From positions 1,302,001 to 1,366,000 of the forward strand of contig NZ_OY780939.1 of the NCBI RefSeq assembly GCF_963675975.1: a DNA stretch of 64,000 bases. The letters are read 5' to 3'. The notes under the pieces were generated by a model. The model was not told the origin of the DNA. It saw only the letters and a program-made list of their open reading frames with translations, and made no database searches. The first letter of the stretch is position 1. Every line of letters starts with the position of its first letter. The stretch is from Halarcobacter sp. GTDB lineage: Bacteria > Campylobacterota > Campylobacteria > Campylobacterales > Arcobacteraceae. Made by a program: the position numbers and the translations under genes. Below are positions 17,340 through 25,778 of this stretch, piece by piece.

Positions 17340-17663
17340 ATGGAAAAAATTGAAGTTTTAGGCTCTACGGTAGATTTTTATAAAGAGATTCAAAATGGTT
17401 TAACTGTATATCAGTTTGATACAAGTATGTGTGCTCCACCAGATCCTATGATAAATGTAATGGCTGGATTACAATTAATAGATGAAAATTCACAGCTTGT
17501 TATGATAAACCATAAGTCTCCTGCTGGTTTGTTTCCTAAAATTGAACAAGATTTTGATTTTAAAGAGGAACAAACAGAGGATGGAAAAGTAAAAGTTATC
17601 TTTTCTAAAAAGAGTGAAGCTTCAGGTGCAACTGATTTTTCACAAAATTGTTGTCAAGGGTAG
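17340..17663 (+). CDS. DUF2249 protein
   Basis: A 107-residue soluble protein. CAPPDPMINVMAGLQLI followed by an HKSPAGLFPKIE block matches DUF2249, a SirA/TusA-like small fold often encoded with NnrS, haem-copper and nitrite/NO genes. The cysteine of CAPPDP and the CC near the C terminus could bind a metal or sulfur. It is the first gene of a tight operon (17340-19795) behind a Crp/Fnr-type box. The biochemical role is unknown. Confidence 0.72.
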   Translation: MEKIEVLGSTVDFYKEIQNGLTVYQFDTSMCAPPDPMINVMAGLQLIDENSQLVMINHKSPAGLFPKIEQDFDFKEEQTEDGKVKVIFSKKSEASGATDFSQNCCQG

Positions 17664-17672
17664 ATAAAAATC

Positions 17673-18911
17673 ATGAATATTTCACAACAGTTTGCACCAC
17701 CTTTTAAGTTGATTGCTCCATATTTTATAATTGGAGTATTAATATTAACTATTAGCACATTTTTATTATTTGATATAGATATATCAAGTGCTCATAGTTT
17801 AAATAATATTACTTTGTCTTGGGTACATCTGTTTTTATTGGGCTTTGTGATGATGATTATTTTTGGTGCAATGGCTCAGTTGGTTCCTGTAGTACTAGAA
17901 GTTGGGCATTTTGCAGTTGATTTGTATTACATAATATATCCACTCTTATTTGTAGGAACTTTATTGATGGCTTTTGGGTTTTATTATCCTACAGTATTAC
18001 CCTATGGTGGAGTGATTGCTTTTATAGCATTTTTTGTATTTTTATTAGAAACGTTTTTAACAATAAAAAAGGTTAAAAAATTTAATTTTGTAATAACAAG
18101 TGTTTTAGTAGCAAATATATTTTTGTTTTTTGGTCTAATTGTAGGAATTGTTCTTGCTTTGGGTTACAGTGGTGCTGTTGATATTCAAGTATATCAAATA
18201 TTAAAAGCACATGTATATTTGGTTTTAATAGGTTTTGTTTGTATTACTATTATGGGTATGTCTTTAGTTTTATTACCAATGTTTTGGCTTAGCCATAGTT
18301 TTTCTTGGATATATGTAAAAACCGCATTGCTTATATTAACTGTTGGGATTTTATTGGTAGTTTTATCAAGTTTTACAAATATCGTTTTTTTTGAGTATTC
18401 TGGATATCTACTTACTTTTCTAGCTTTTGTTTTATATTTTTTACAAATATTTATAATCTATAAAACAAGAGTACGATTAGAAAAAGATATATATTTTAAA
18501 AGCATGATGTTTTCTTATATTTGTTTGTTCTTCTCAATTATAATGGGGATTGTTTATATGTTTTACCCAAATGATAACCTATTATTAAGCCTTTCTTGGC
18601 TTGGAATTTTTGGTTTTATAACATTTATTATAACAGGACATCTCTATAAAATCATCCCTTTTTTAGTGTGGTATGAGAGGTTTTCACCCTATGTAGGTAA
18701 AAGAAAAGTTCCAATGTTAGCAGATATGCTTCCTATAAGAAGTGCAAATATGCAGTTTATGTTTTCTTCACTAGGGGTTGTAACAGTTGCAATAGGAATT
18801 TTGACTATAGATGAGAGTATTTATAAAAGTGGAGTTAGTTTTTTAAGTGTAGGTGCAATTTTTTTGTTAAACGATATTTTATATATGATAAGGTTTAAAG
18901 AAGATGTATAG
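17673..18911 (+). CDS. 12-TM haem-copper-oxidase-I-like / NnrS-like membrane protein
   Basis: A 412-residue integral membrane protein with about 12 hydrophobic segments. Histidines sit at helix starts typical of haem/copper ligands in this superfamily: SWVHLFLLGFV, LKAHVYLVLIGF and TGHLYKIIPFLVWYERF. It is not the catalytic CcoN or NorB, because the full ligand set is not evident. NnrS-like proteins protect against nitric oxide or its metal adducts. It starts 9 bp after the DUF2249 gene and overlaps the DUF59 gene by 8 bp, so the three are translated together. Confidence 0.6.
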   Translation: MNISQQFAPPFKLIAPYFIIGVLILTISTFLLFDIDISSAHSLNNITLSWVHLFLLGFVMMIIFGAMAQLVPVVLEVGHFAVDLYYIIYPLLFVGTLLMAFGFYYPTVLPYGGVIAFIAFFVFLLETFLTIKKVKKFNFVITSVLVANIFLFFGLIVGIVLALGYSGAVDIQVYQILKAHVYLVLIGFVCITIMGMSLVLLPMFWLSHSFSWIYVKTALLILTVGILLVVLSSFTNIVFFEYSGYLLTFLAFVLYFLQIFIIYKTRVRLEKDIYFKSMMFSYICLFFSIIMGIVYMFYPNDNLLLSLSWLGIFGFITFIITGHLYKIIPFLVWYERFSPYVGKRKVPMLADMLPIRSANMQFMFSSLGVVTVAIGILTIDESIYKSGVSFLSVGAIFLLNDILYMIRFKEDV

Positions 18912-19206
18912 TAAAGAAGAAATTTTTAAAGCAGTATCAACTGTAAATGACCCTGAAGTTGGTTTTAATCTTGTAGAAATGGGATTAATTTATGATGCCA
19001 TTTGTGATGAAAATATGGCAGTTACAGTTACTATGACTCTAAGTACAAAATCGTGCCCTTTGCACCAAATGATTGTTCAATGGGTTGAAGAAGCCGTATT
19101 AAGAGAGTTAGCAAAAGTTGAGTTGGCAAAAGTTGATTTAGTTTGGGAGCCTGTATGGAATATTACTATGGCAACAGATGAAGTGAAAGCAAAATTGGCA
19201 GGTTAG
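18904..19206 (+). CDS. DUF59 / MIP18-family metal-sulfur cluster assembly protein
   Basis: A 100-residue protein of the MIP18 (PaaD/SufT-like) family: VNDPEVGFNLVEMGLIYD, TMTLSTKSCPLH and the closing VWEPVW block. The conserved Cys of KSCPLH is present. These proteins help load or repair Fe-S centres, which fits an operon expressed under nitrosative stress. It overlaps the preceding gene by 8 bp and is followed after 1 bp by the HPP gene. Confidence 0.82.
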   Translation: MYSKEEIFKAVSTVNDPEVGFNLVEMGLIYDAICDENMAVTVTMTLSTKSCPLHQMIVQWVEEAVLRELAKVELAKVDLVWEPVWNITMATDEVKAKLAG

Positions 19207-19207
19207 T

Positions 19208-19795
19208 TTGAAGAAGTTTTTTAAACAATTTAAAAAAGTAAATACAGAACCCCTTGAACGTTCACATATAATTTGGTCTTGGATAGGTTCTTTCCTTGGC
19301 ATTATGTGTATCACTTTATTTCATAGGGGTGTATTAGGTGATGAAGATTTAGGGTTGGTTATAGGCTCTTTTGGTGCTAGTGCTGTGTTAGTTTATGGGG
19401 CTATTCATTCCCCTTTAGCACAGCCACGAAACCTTATAGGTGGGCATATATTATCTGCATTAGTTGGAGTTGTTTCTTATAAACTTTTTTCAGGAAATAT
19501 TCTTTTTTGTTCAGCTTTTGCTGTTGCAACATCTATTTTAGTTATGCAACTAACTCTTACTCTTCATCCTCCTGGAGGAGCTACTGCCTTAATTGCAGTT
19601 CTAGGTAGTGAACATATTCATAGTCTTGGATTTATTTATGTTTTATACCCTGTCTCAACTGGAGCTTTCATTTTATTTTTTATTGCGTTATTAGTTAATA
19701 ATATCCCAAAACATAGACATTATCCTGATGGTATAAAATTTAATAAATTTATAATTAATCCTAAAAAAGAATCAAAAGATGATGATATGTTTTAA
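19208..19795 (+). CDS. HPP family membrane protein
   Basis: A 195-residue protein with 4-5 membrane segments and the signature LHPPGGATALIAV, plus GSFGASAVLVYGA and SPLAQPRNLIGGH. Plant plastid and cyanobacterial HPP proteins have been tied to nitrite transport, so a nitrite-related role is plausible here. The start is TTG at 19208, one base after the DUF59 stop. A terminator is not obvious before the next promoter at 19801. Confidence 0.82.
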   Translation: MKKFFKQFKKVNTEPLERSHIIWSWIGSFLGIMCITLFHRGVLGDEDLGLVIGSFGASAVLVYGAIHSPLAQPRNLIGGHILSALVGVVSYKLFSGNILFCSAFAVATSILVMQLTLTLHPPGGATALIAVLGSEHIHSLGFIYVLYPVSTGAFILFFIALLVNNIPKHRHYPDGIKFNKFIINPKKESKDDDMF

Positions 19796-19800
19796 AGTTA

Positions 19801-19842
19801 TTGATTTAAATCAATGATAATTGATATCAAAATAATTATACT
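19801..19842 (+). promoter_or_regulatory. Crp/Fnr-type box and -10 of the CopD-like/fmdE/ygbA operon
   Basis: A perfect dyad TTGAT-TTAA-ATCAA (19801-19814, centre 19807.5), with -10 TATACT at 19837-19842, again 29.5 bp from the centre. Confidence 0.8.
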
Positions 19843-19865
19843 TCCAAATAAAAAAAGGAATACAT

Positions 19866-20285
19866 TTGACATATTTAATTATAAAACTTTTGCATATATT
19901 TTCTGTATTAATCTACGGTGGTTTTTTATTCACAGACAATCTTATTCTAATGAGAATGCAAAAAACATTATCAAAAGAGAAATATGCAGAGGTTAGAGCA
20001 TACTTTAAAGATTTTACAAGAGTATTGGTTCCTAAAGCTTTAGTTGTAGCCGTAGTAAGTGGCTTGTTTTTATTTCATAATAGCTTTGGAATTGTTGGAG
20101 AAAATGGATTCTCAAATTTCCAAATTCTATTATCAATAAAGGCAGTATTAGGGATTTGGTTAGGTTTAAGAGGAATTCTTCAAGTATTTTTTGGAATTCA
20201 ACCTCTTGTATTTAAAAGTCATAGGCTACCTTTTTTATTAGTTGTTTGTATAGTTTTTTTATCACAAGCTATGTATCATTTTTAA
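19866..20285 (+). CDS. CopD-like four-helix membrane protein
   Basis: A 139-residue protein with four hydrophobic helices. KLLHIFSVLIYGGFLF at the start and LSQAMYHF at the end follow the CopD/DUF2269-like pattern, with a histidine in helix 1. It is paralogous in layout to the protein at 25356-25766 (KIIHILSAIFF ... LSQIMFT). The start is TTG at 19866, with AAGGAA 5 nt upstream. It leads an operon with FmdE and YgbA. A haem- or copper-handling role is only a guess. Confidence 0.6.
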   Translation: MTYLIIKLLHIFSVLIYGGFLFTDNLILMRMQKTLSKEKYAEVRAYFKDFTRVLVPKALVVAVVSGLFLFHNSFGIVGENGFSNFQILLSIKAVLGIWLGLRGILQVFFGIQPLVFKSHRLPFLLVVCIVFLSQAMYHF

Positions 20286-20294
20286 GGAATTATA

Positions 20295-20888
20295 ATGAAA
20301 TACCCAGAATTTTTTAACACAATTGAAACAATAAAACTACAAGATGATTTATCATCTTTTTTAGGTTCTATTGAGGATGGCTTAGTCGAGTTTAGTTACT
20401 TAGATATAGTAAAAGCTGCCGGTCACTCATGCCCAACTGTTGCAGGAGCTTATATTATGACTCTTTCTGCATTAAAAGAGTTATATAAAAATGAAATTCC
20501 TAAAAGGGGAGAGATTTTTGTAAGCTTTAAAGAGAACTCAAGTGAAGGAACAGCAGGGGTTATAGCAAATGTAATCACTCAAATTACAGGTGCAACAGAA
20601 AGTTTTGGATTTAAAGGTTTAAATGGAAAGTTTAAAAGATTTGACTTGATGAAATTCAATGATAGTATAACAACAAATGCAAAATTTCAAAGAGTTGATA
20701 CAAAAGAATCTGTTGAAGTGGTATATAATCCAAATGTTATTTCAGTTAATCCTAAAATAAATATTTTGATGCAAAAAATGATGCAAAACCAAGCTTCTGA
20801 AGAGGAAAAAATAGAGTTTGGAAAATTATGGCAAGAAAGGGTACAAAATATATTTGGAAACATAGATAAAGTGATAAAAATATTATGA
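20295..20888 (+). CDS. FmdE-family protein
   Basis: A 197-residue protein with AAGHSCPTVAGAY near residue 40, the His/Cys metal-binding signature of the FmdE (formylmethanofuran dehydrogenase subunit E) family, here without methanogenesis genes. In many bacteria stand-alone FmdE proteins are encoded beside NO or denitrification genes; the function is not defined. It starts 9 bp after the CopD-like gene and its stop overlaps the ygbA-like start (ATGA). Confidence 0.78.
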   Translation: MKYPEFFNTIETIKLQDDLSSFLGSIEDGLVEFSYLDIVKAAGHSCPTVAGAYIMTLSALKELYKNEIPKRGEIFVSFKENSSEGTAGVIANVITQITGATESFGFKGLNGKFKRFDLMKFNDSITTNAKFQRVDTKESVEVVYNPNVISVNPKINILMQKMMQNQASEEEKIEFGKLWQERVQNIFGNIDKVIKIL

Positions 20889-21229
20889 CTGAAGAAAAAT
20901 TTCAAAAAGAGATTTTAACATTAGAAAAATTCTTTGTAAAATTTTGTGAAGATAAACATGAAAATAGATATGCAAAAATTTATAATCTAGAGTATAAAGA
21001 ATTTTCAATAGAAAAGAAAATTATTCTTTGTGAAGATTGTCACAACACTATATCTTATTCGTTTGATAGACTTAAAGGGTGTCCTCATGAAATAAAGCCT
21101 AAATGCAGGCAGTGTCCTAATCCTTGTTATGAAAAAACTAAATGGAAAAGTTTAGCAAAAATTATGAGATACAGTGGATTGAGATTAGGATTAATAAATA
21201 TTAAGAAAAAATTAAAAATTAAATTTTAG
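20885..21229 (+). CDS. ygbA: YgbA-like nitrous oxide-stimulated promoter family protein
   Basis: A 114-residue protein of the YgbA_NO family: LCEDCHNTISYSFDRLKGCPH, cut here into its CxxC and GCPH parts, then KCRQCPNPCYEKTKWKSLAK. The five or more conserved cysteines suggest a zinc or Fe-S site. In enterobacteria ygbA is induced by nitric oxide. It overlaps the fmdE stop by 4 bp; a chemoreceptor gene begins 12 bp later and may be cotranscribed. Confidence 0.82.
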   Translation: MTEEKFQKEILTLEKFFVKFCEDKHENRYAKIYNLEYKEFSIEKKIILCEDCHNTISYSFDRLKGCPHEIKPKCRQCPNPCYEKTKWKSLAKIMRYSGLRLGLINIKKKLKIKF

Positions 21230-21241
21230 AAAGGAAATTAA

Positions 21242-22651
21242 ATGATTAATTATAAGTCATTATATTTAAGAATGACGCTTATTCATCTAACAGGAATAAT
21301 ACTTTTACCAATAAATGCAATATTTTTCACAGAAGAATATTTTGCTCAAATGGTTCAAATTGTAATTGCTATAGCACTTATATTTCATGAATTAGATGAA
21401 AGAAAAAATGGTAATAACTTATCAAAAGAACTAATAAAATTTTTAAAAAATATGGATAAAAAAGATGTAGCTTTTAAGATAAATACTTCAATGTCTAGTG
21501 AATATTCTGAAATAAAAAATATTATAGAAGAACGTGAAAAAATATTGATAGAAAAAGAAAAAGAAGAACATGCCTTAATAGAAGAGGCTAAAGAAGTAAT
21601 GCAAAAAGTAAAAAAAGGAACTTATTCAAATACAATTGTTTCAAAGACTTCAAATATTGCAATTGAAGAATTTAAGAAAACAGTTAATGATATGATTGAA
21701 GATACAAAAAGAAATTATTCTATAATGAACACGGTATTAGAAGAATATACTAATTATGACTATAGAAATAATTTAGCACTAAACGAGATAAATCCTGACA
21801 GTGAATTAAATATTTTAGTAAGTGCTGTAAATAAGTTAAAAGAAGCAATAACTCAGATGTTATTAGAGAATAAATCTACTGGTGTAAGCTTGCAATCTTC
21901 ATCAAAAGCTTTATTGACTAATGTAGATAAATTAAATTTATCATCAATTGAATCTGTTAACAGTTTAACAAATACTACATCTGTTTTAGAAAAAGTTACA
22001 ATAAATGTATCTGAGATATCAGAACAAACAATTTCTATGTCAAAATTAGCTAACACAGTTGTTAAATCATCAAATGATGGAGAAAAACTAGCAAATAAAA
22101 CAAATATTGCAATGGATGAAATTAATACTCAAGTAAAAGCAATAAATGAATCAATTTCTATCATTGATCAAATTGCATTTCAAACTAATATACTATCACT
22201 TAATGCTGCTGTTGAGGCAGCAACTGCAGGAGAAGCTGGAAAAGGGTTTGCTGTTGTTGCACAAGAGGTAAGAAATTTAGCAAATAAATCTACCGAAGCA
22301 GCAAAAAAAATAAAAGATTTAGTGGAGTTAGCTAATCAAAAGGCTAATGAAGGAAAAATAATTGCAAACAATATGATAGAAGGATATTCTAATTTGAATA
22401 CTGATATTAATAAAACAATTGAAATTATAGAAAATGTAGCAAATATTTCAGAAGAACAGAGAATAGGGGTTGTGAAAATTAATGAAGCTGTATCTATCTT
22501 AGAGCAGCAAATCAAATCTAATAATGAAGTCTCAATAGAAGCAAATAATATAGCTGTCAAGACATTTGATATTGCTGATACTATTGTTGAAAAGGCAAAT
22601 GAAAAGGAATTTGAAGGTAAAGATTCTATTAAGTGTGAAAAGTGTAAATAA
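21242..22651 (+). CDS. Methyl-accepting chemotaxis protein without a large periplasmic domain
   Basis: A 469-residue chemoreceptor. Two hydrophobic segments at residues ~10-28 and ~33-48 leave almost no periplasmic sensor. A long coiled coil leads to the signalling tip ([17 protein letters not shown] near residue 315). The protein ends in IKCEKCK, a CxxC pair not usual for chemoreceptor tails. The 12-bp gap behind ygbA suggests expression with the NO-stress operon, so it may sense internal redox, metal or NO state. The ligand is unknown. Confidence 0.85.
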   Translation: MINYKSLYLRMTLIHLTGIILLPINAIFFTEEYFAQMVQIVIAIALIFHELDERKNGNNLSKELIKFLKNMDKKDVAFKINTSMSSEYSEIKNIIEEREKILIEKEKEEHALIEEAKEVMQKVKKGTYSNTIVSKTSNIAIEEFKKTVNDMIEDTKRNYSIMNTVLEEYTNYDYRNNLALNEINPDSELNILVSAVNKLKEAITQMLLENKSTGVSLQSSSKALLTNVDKLNLSSIESVNSLTNTTSVLEKVTINVSEISEQTISMSKLANTVVKSSNDGEKLANKTNIAMDEINTQVKAINESISIIDQIAFQTNILSLNAAVEAATAGEAGKGFAVVAQEVRNLANKSTEAAKKIKDLVELANQKANEGKIIANNMIEGYSNLNTDINKTIEIIENVANISEEQRIGVVKINEAVSILEQQIKSNNEVSIEANNIAVKTFDIADTIVEKANEKEFEGKDSIKCEKCK

Positions 22652-22840
22652 AAAGATGGTTATAAATTTTTATGAAAAAGAAGTGAATAATTTTAAGAGA
22701 TTATTATATCACTATGTTTGATGATGGAGATACTAAAATATAGTCAAAGAATTTATATAAATTAAAAAAAATACATAGCGACTCAAAAGAGACTGCACCT
22801 ATATTATAATTCATTTTAAGATTAAAATATAATTAATTAA

Positions 22841-22888
22841 ATTAAGTTACTATTAATATATTTTAATTCAATAATTGATTTTAATCAA
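22841..22888 (+). promoter_or_regulatory. Regulatory spacer before cytochrome c: CpxR-like repeat and Crp/Fnr box
   Basis: The spacer 22652-22953 holds no gene that I can support. ATTAAGT-TACT-ATTAATA (22841-22858) is an OmpR-family-type repeat, similar to 34140-34157. TTGAT-TTTA-ATCAA (22875-22888) is a perfect Crp/Fnr-type dyad centred at 22881.5, with TATTCT at 22911-22916 exactly 29.5 bp away as -10. A TATAAT at 22919-22924 is an alternative -10. Confidence 0.65.
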
Positions 22889-22953
22889 GCACAAAAGTTT
22901 ACTTATTTAGTATTCTTTTATAATGTCATTAGACAAAATATAAGGAGAAGAGA

Positions 22954-23229
22954 ATGAAGAAAATATTACTTTTTACTTCAATAGTCGCGTGTGCTGCATT
23001 TGCTAATCCATACGCAAAATGTGTTGCATGTCATGGTGCAAATGGTGAGAAAGTTGCTTTAGGTAAATCAAAAATCATTAAAGATATGACGAAAGCAGAG
23101 ATTGTATCTGCATTAAATGGTTATAAAGATGGTTCTTATGGTGGAGCAATGAAAGGTCTTATGAAAGGTCAAGTTGCATCTTTATCTGATACTGATATTG
23201 AAGCAATTGCAAATCAAATCGGTAAATAA
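22954..23229 (+). CDS. Small periplasmic cytochrome c (c553-like)
   Basis: A 91-residue class I cytochrome c. The signal peptide ends at AAFANP, CVACH binds haem, and methionines in GGAMKGLMKGQV can supply the sixth ligand. It carries electrons from the bc1 complex to terminal oxidases or reductases in the periplasm. The ATG follows AAGGAGAAG. A Crp/Fnr-type box upstream ties it to the nitrosative-stress regulon. The mature size (~75 residues) is normal for epsilonproteobacterial c553. Confidence 0.9.
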   Translation: MKKILLFTSIVACAAFANPYAKCVACHGANGEKVALGKSKIIKDMTKAEIVSALNGYKDGSYGGAMKGLMKGQVASLSDTDIEAIANQIGK

Positions 23230-23254
23230 AATCCCTTCTTTTCGAAGGGATTTT
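23228..23254. terminator. Bidirectional terminator, cytochrome c / TonB receptor
   Basis: AAAATCCCTTC / GAAGGGATTTT, an 11-bp perfect stem with a 5-nt loop and T or A runs on both sides, between two converging genes. Confidence 0.85.
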
Positions 23255-23255
23255 A

Positions 23256-25325
23256 TTAGAAGCTAACTCTAATTCCAGTATAAAAGTATCTACCTACATT
23301 AGTTCCTAGTTCTTCTTCAATCTTTTTATCAAAAATATTATCTATTCCTGCATAAAATTGGAGATGCTTATTTATGTTATATCTAGCACCTAAATCGACT
23401 AAATTATAATTATTTGCTTTTGTTGTATTAGTTGAGTTTGTAAATTGTTTACCAATATATCTAAAATTTAGATTTGATGAAAATTCTTTAGTAATCTGAT
23501 AGTTTGCTCCTATACTAGCAGAAATATTAGGTGTATACATTAATTCATTTCCAGTTGATTTATCTTTTGTTTTTAAATATGTTGCATCTAAAGAAAGGTC
23601 AAAACTATCATTAAATATATAACTAAATGAAGCTTCAATACCTTTTATAACTACTTCATCTAGGTTTTCAGAAGTATAATATTTAGCTGCTGTACCATCA
23701 TTATAAGATACTAATTCAATTTTATCTTTAACTGTAGTATTAAATAGTGTTAATTGAGATGATAAATCATTATATTTATTTGATAATGATAATTCAAAAG
23801 TTTGAGATTCTTCTGGTTTTAAATCATATGCAGTTGTTTTTGGACCGTAAATAACTTCTGCACCAAATCTTTTTCCATCTTTATAAGAGGGGGAAACAAC
23901 ATAAAGCTCAGCAATATCTGGTGCTCTATACCCTTGTGCATAGTTTGCTCTTAAACTGGTATTCTCTCCAAGTTTTTGTACAAGTCCTGCTTGGAATGTA
24001 GTTTTATTATCTGCATTTGATATATTATCATATCTAGCACCAATCGTTGCATTTAAAGTATCATTTAATACTATTTCATCTTGGATAAATAAAGCTTTAT
24101 ATTTTACAACTTTTGTAATGAATTCACTTGAAGATGGATCAGGATTAATAGCACTAGATTCTCTTTTTTCTTTTCTATACTCTATTCCACTTGTAATAAA
24201 GTTTAAATCATTTAATTCATATTTTAAATTTGATTCAATACCGTCAATTGTTACATTTGCACTAAATTTTGTATTTGTTGGGCCTGTAAAATTTATAGGG
24301 TTTGTATAGTTTCTTTTTTTATAATAAGATCTATAAATATTAGTGTCAAGTGATAATTTCTCAGTAATAAAATATTCTAAGTCTAAAGATACATCTAATC
24401 TTGAGTTTTTATCTTCTGAGCTTACAGGAGTATTCTTTACTAAAATAGGTGTTCCTGAATTTATATATTTAGCAGTACCAATATATTCACCTTCTCTATT
24501 TTCTTTAAAATAATTTACATCAATTCCTACTTTTAAATTATCAGAAAAATCATTTTCAAATCTTGTTCCTATAGTCTTTGTAGTACTTTCATCTCTATAT
24601 GTAACATTTGAAACTCCAGTAACTCCATGTTGAGCATCTGTTGTAATAGCTGAACCTGTACTAGGATTTGTAGCAACTTGGGAATATGATTTAGAAATAC
24701 TATAAGGTGTTGTATCATTAATATTTCCATAGATTTTATATTTAAAAGTCCCAACTTTTGCCCTTGTTATAAAGTTTACATTCTTATTTTTTGCTTCTCC
24801 ATCACCGTTTGATCCATATTTTATATCAATAGTGGTTTCATTCTTATCTATTTTTTTAGTGATTATATTTATAACTCCGCCAATGGCATCAGAACCATAA
24901 AGTGTTGACATAGAACCTTTAACTATCTCAATTCTTTCTATCATTGAAGCTGTGATTCTAGTCATCTCATAGGGACTTTCAGTTTCTCCACTTAATCTTT
25001 TCCCATCAATTAAGATTAATGTACCATTTGCACCAACACCTCTTAGTGAGATTGATGCTTTTGATTTAGAACTTGGGTGGGGAAATCTTGCATATTGTGC
25101 ATTTATAGATGGAATTTTTTCTAATATTTTATCTAGTGTTGAAGCACCAGTTTTTTCTATCTCTTCTTGTGTTACAACTACTACTGAAGCTGTAACACCA
25201 TCAATACTTTTTTCAGTCTTTGTAGCTGTTGTTACAGTTATTTCTCCTAAAGAAGTTGTATCTGCATAAATACTACTTATTAATACTGCACTTGTTGCAA
25301 GTGAGATTAAAATTTTTTTGTTCAT
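23256..25325 (-). CDS. TonB-dependent outer-membrane receptor
   Basis: A 689-residue receptor. A signal peptide is followed by a TonB-box-like EITVTTATKTEK, a plug (ISLRGVGANGTLILIDGKRL, then VKGSMSTLYGSDAIGGVINIITKK, both shortened in use) and a 22-strand-type barrel ending in aromatic YTGIRVSF. It imports a metal chelate or similar ligand. It is the last gene of the operon with a NitT-type ABC transporter and NnrS. No Fur box lies directly before it, so it probably depends on the SBP and upstream promoters, which do have Fur boxes. Confidence 0.88.
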   Translation of the reverse strand: MNKKILISLATSAVLISSIYADTTSLGEITVTTATKTEKSIDGVTASVVVVTQEEIEKTGASTLDKILEKIPSINAQYARFPHPSSKSKASISLRGVGANGTLILIDGKRLSGETESPYEMTRITASMIERIEIVKGSMSTLYGSDAIGGVINIITKKIDKNETTIDIKYGSNGDGEAKNKNVNFITRAKVGTFKYKIYGNINDTTPYSISKSYSQVATNPSTGSAITTDAQHGVTGVSNVTYRDESTTKTIGTRFENDFSDNLKVGIDVNYFKENREGEYIGTAKYINSGTPILVKNTPVSSEDKNSRLDVSLDLEYFITEKLSLDTNIYRSYYKKRNYTNPINFTGPTNTKFSANVTIDGIESNLKYELNDLNFITSGIEYRKEKRESSAINPDPSSSEFITKVVKYKALFIQDEIVLNDTLNATIGARYDNISNADNKTTFQAGLVQKLGENTSLRANYAQGYRAPDIAELYVVSPSYKDGKRFGAEVIYGPKTTAYDLKPEESQTFELSLSNKYNDLSSQLTLFNTTVKDKIELVSYNDGTAAKYYTSENLDEVVIKGIEASFSYIFNDSFDLSLDATYLKTKDKSTGNELMYTPNISASIGANYQITKEFSSNLNFRYIGKQFTNSTNTTKANNYNLVDLGARYNINKHLQFYAGIDNIFDKKIEEELGTNVGRYFYTGIRVSF

Positions 25326-25355
25326 TTTGTGTTTCCTTTTGTTTAAATTAAATTT

Positions 25356-25766
25356 TTATGTGAACATAATTTGTGATAAAATCACTGTTGTAATCATCAA
25401 TATGAAATAAAGATGATGAAAAAAAGTTGAAAACCAAGATATATGGTTAAACCTCTTCATTATCAAAGGAACAATATAAAAAGATAATGCCAATAATAGA
25501 CCTACTGCTATTTTAAAATGAAAAAGTAAAGTCATACTTTGAATATGAAAACTAAACAAATACAACCCACTTCCTATTAAAAATAGATTGTTTATAATGA
25601 TAATTTTTCTAGCTCTAAAGCCTACTGCTTTTTCAGATTTTAAATAAATCTCATTTCCATACATCTTTTTTATTGCGGGCATTATAAATGTTCTAAAACT
25701 TACAACACTCATAAAAAATATTGCACTTAAAATATGTATTATTTTTGAAACTATAAATAAACTCAT
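25356..25766 (-). CDS. CopD-like four-helix membrane protein (second copy)
   Basis: A 136-residue protein with four hydrophobic helices. KIIHILSAIFFMSV starts it and ILSQIMFT ends it, like the protein at 19866-20285. The histidine in helix 1 and HISWFSTFFHHLYF in helix 4 could bind haem or copper. It lies between the substrate-binding protein and the TonB receptor with short gaps (12 and 30 bp), so it belongs to the uptake operon. The role is unknown. Confidence 0.6.
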   Translation of the reverse strand: MSLFIVSKIIHILSAIFFMSVVSFRTFIMPAIKKMYGNEIYLKSEKAVGFRARKIIIINNLFLIGSGLYLFSFHIQSMTLLFHFKIAVGLLLALSFYIVPLIMKRFNHISWFSTFFHHLYFILMITTVILSQIMFT

Positions 25767-25778
25767 TTTTTAACCTTT

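Noticed and set aside
19814-19996. 60-codon frame overlapping the CopD-like gene start
   Set aside because: It overlaps in another frame with the better-supported four-helix protein and includes the promoter; no motif.
22652-22840. Small coding frames in the spacer after the chemoreceptor (for example an ATG near 22713)
   Set aside because: Frames of fewer than about 12 codons, without ribosome sites or recognisable motifs.
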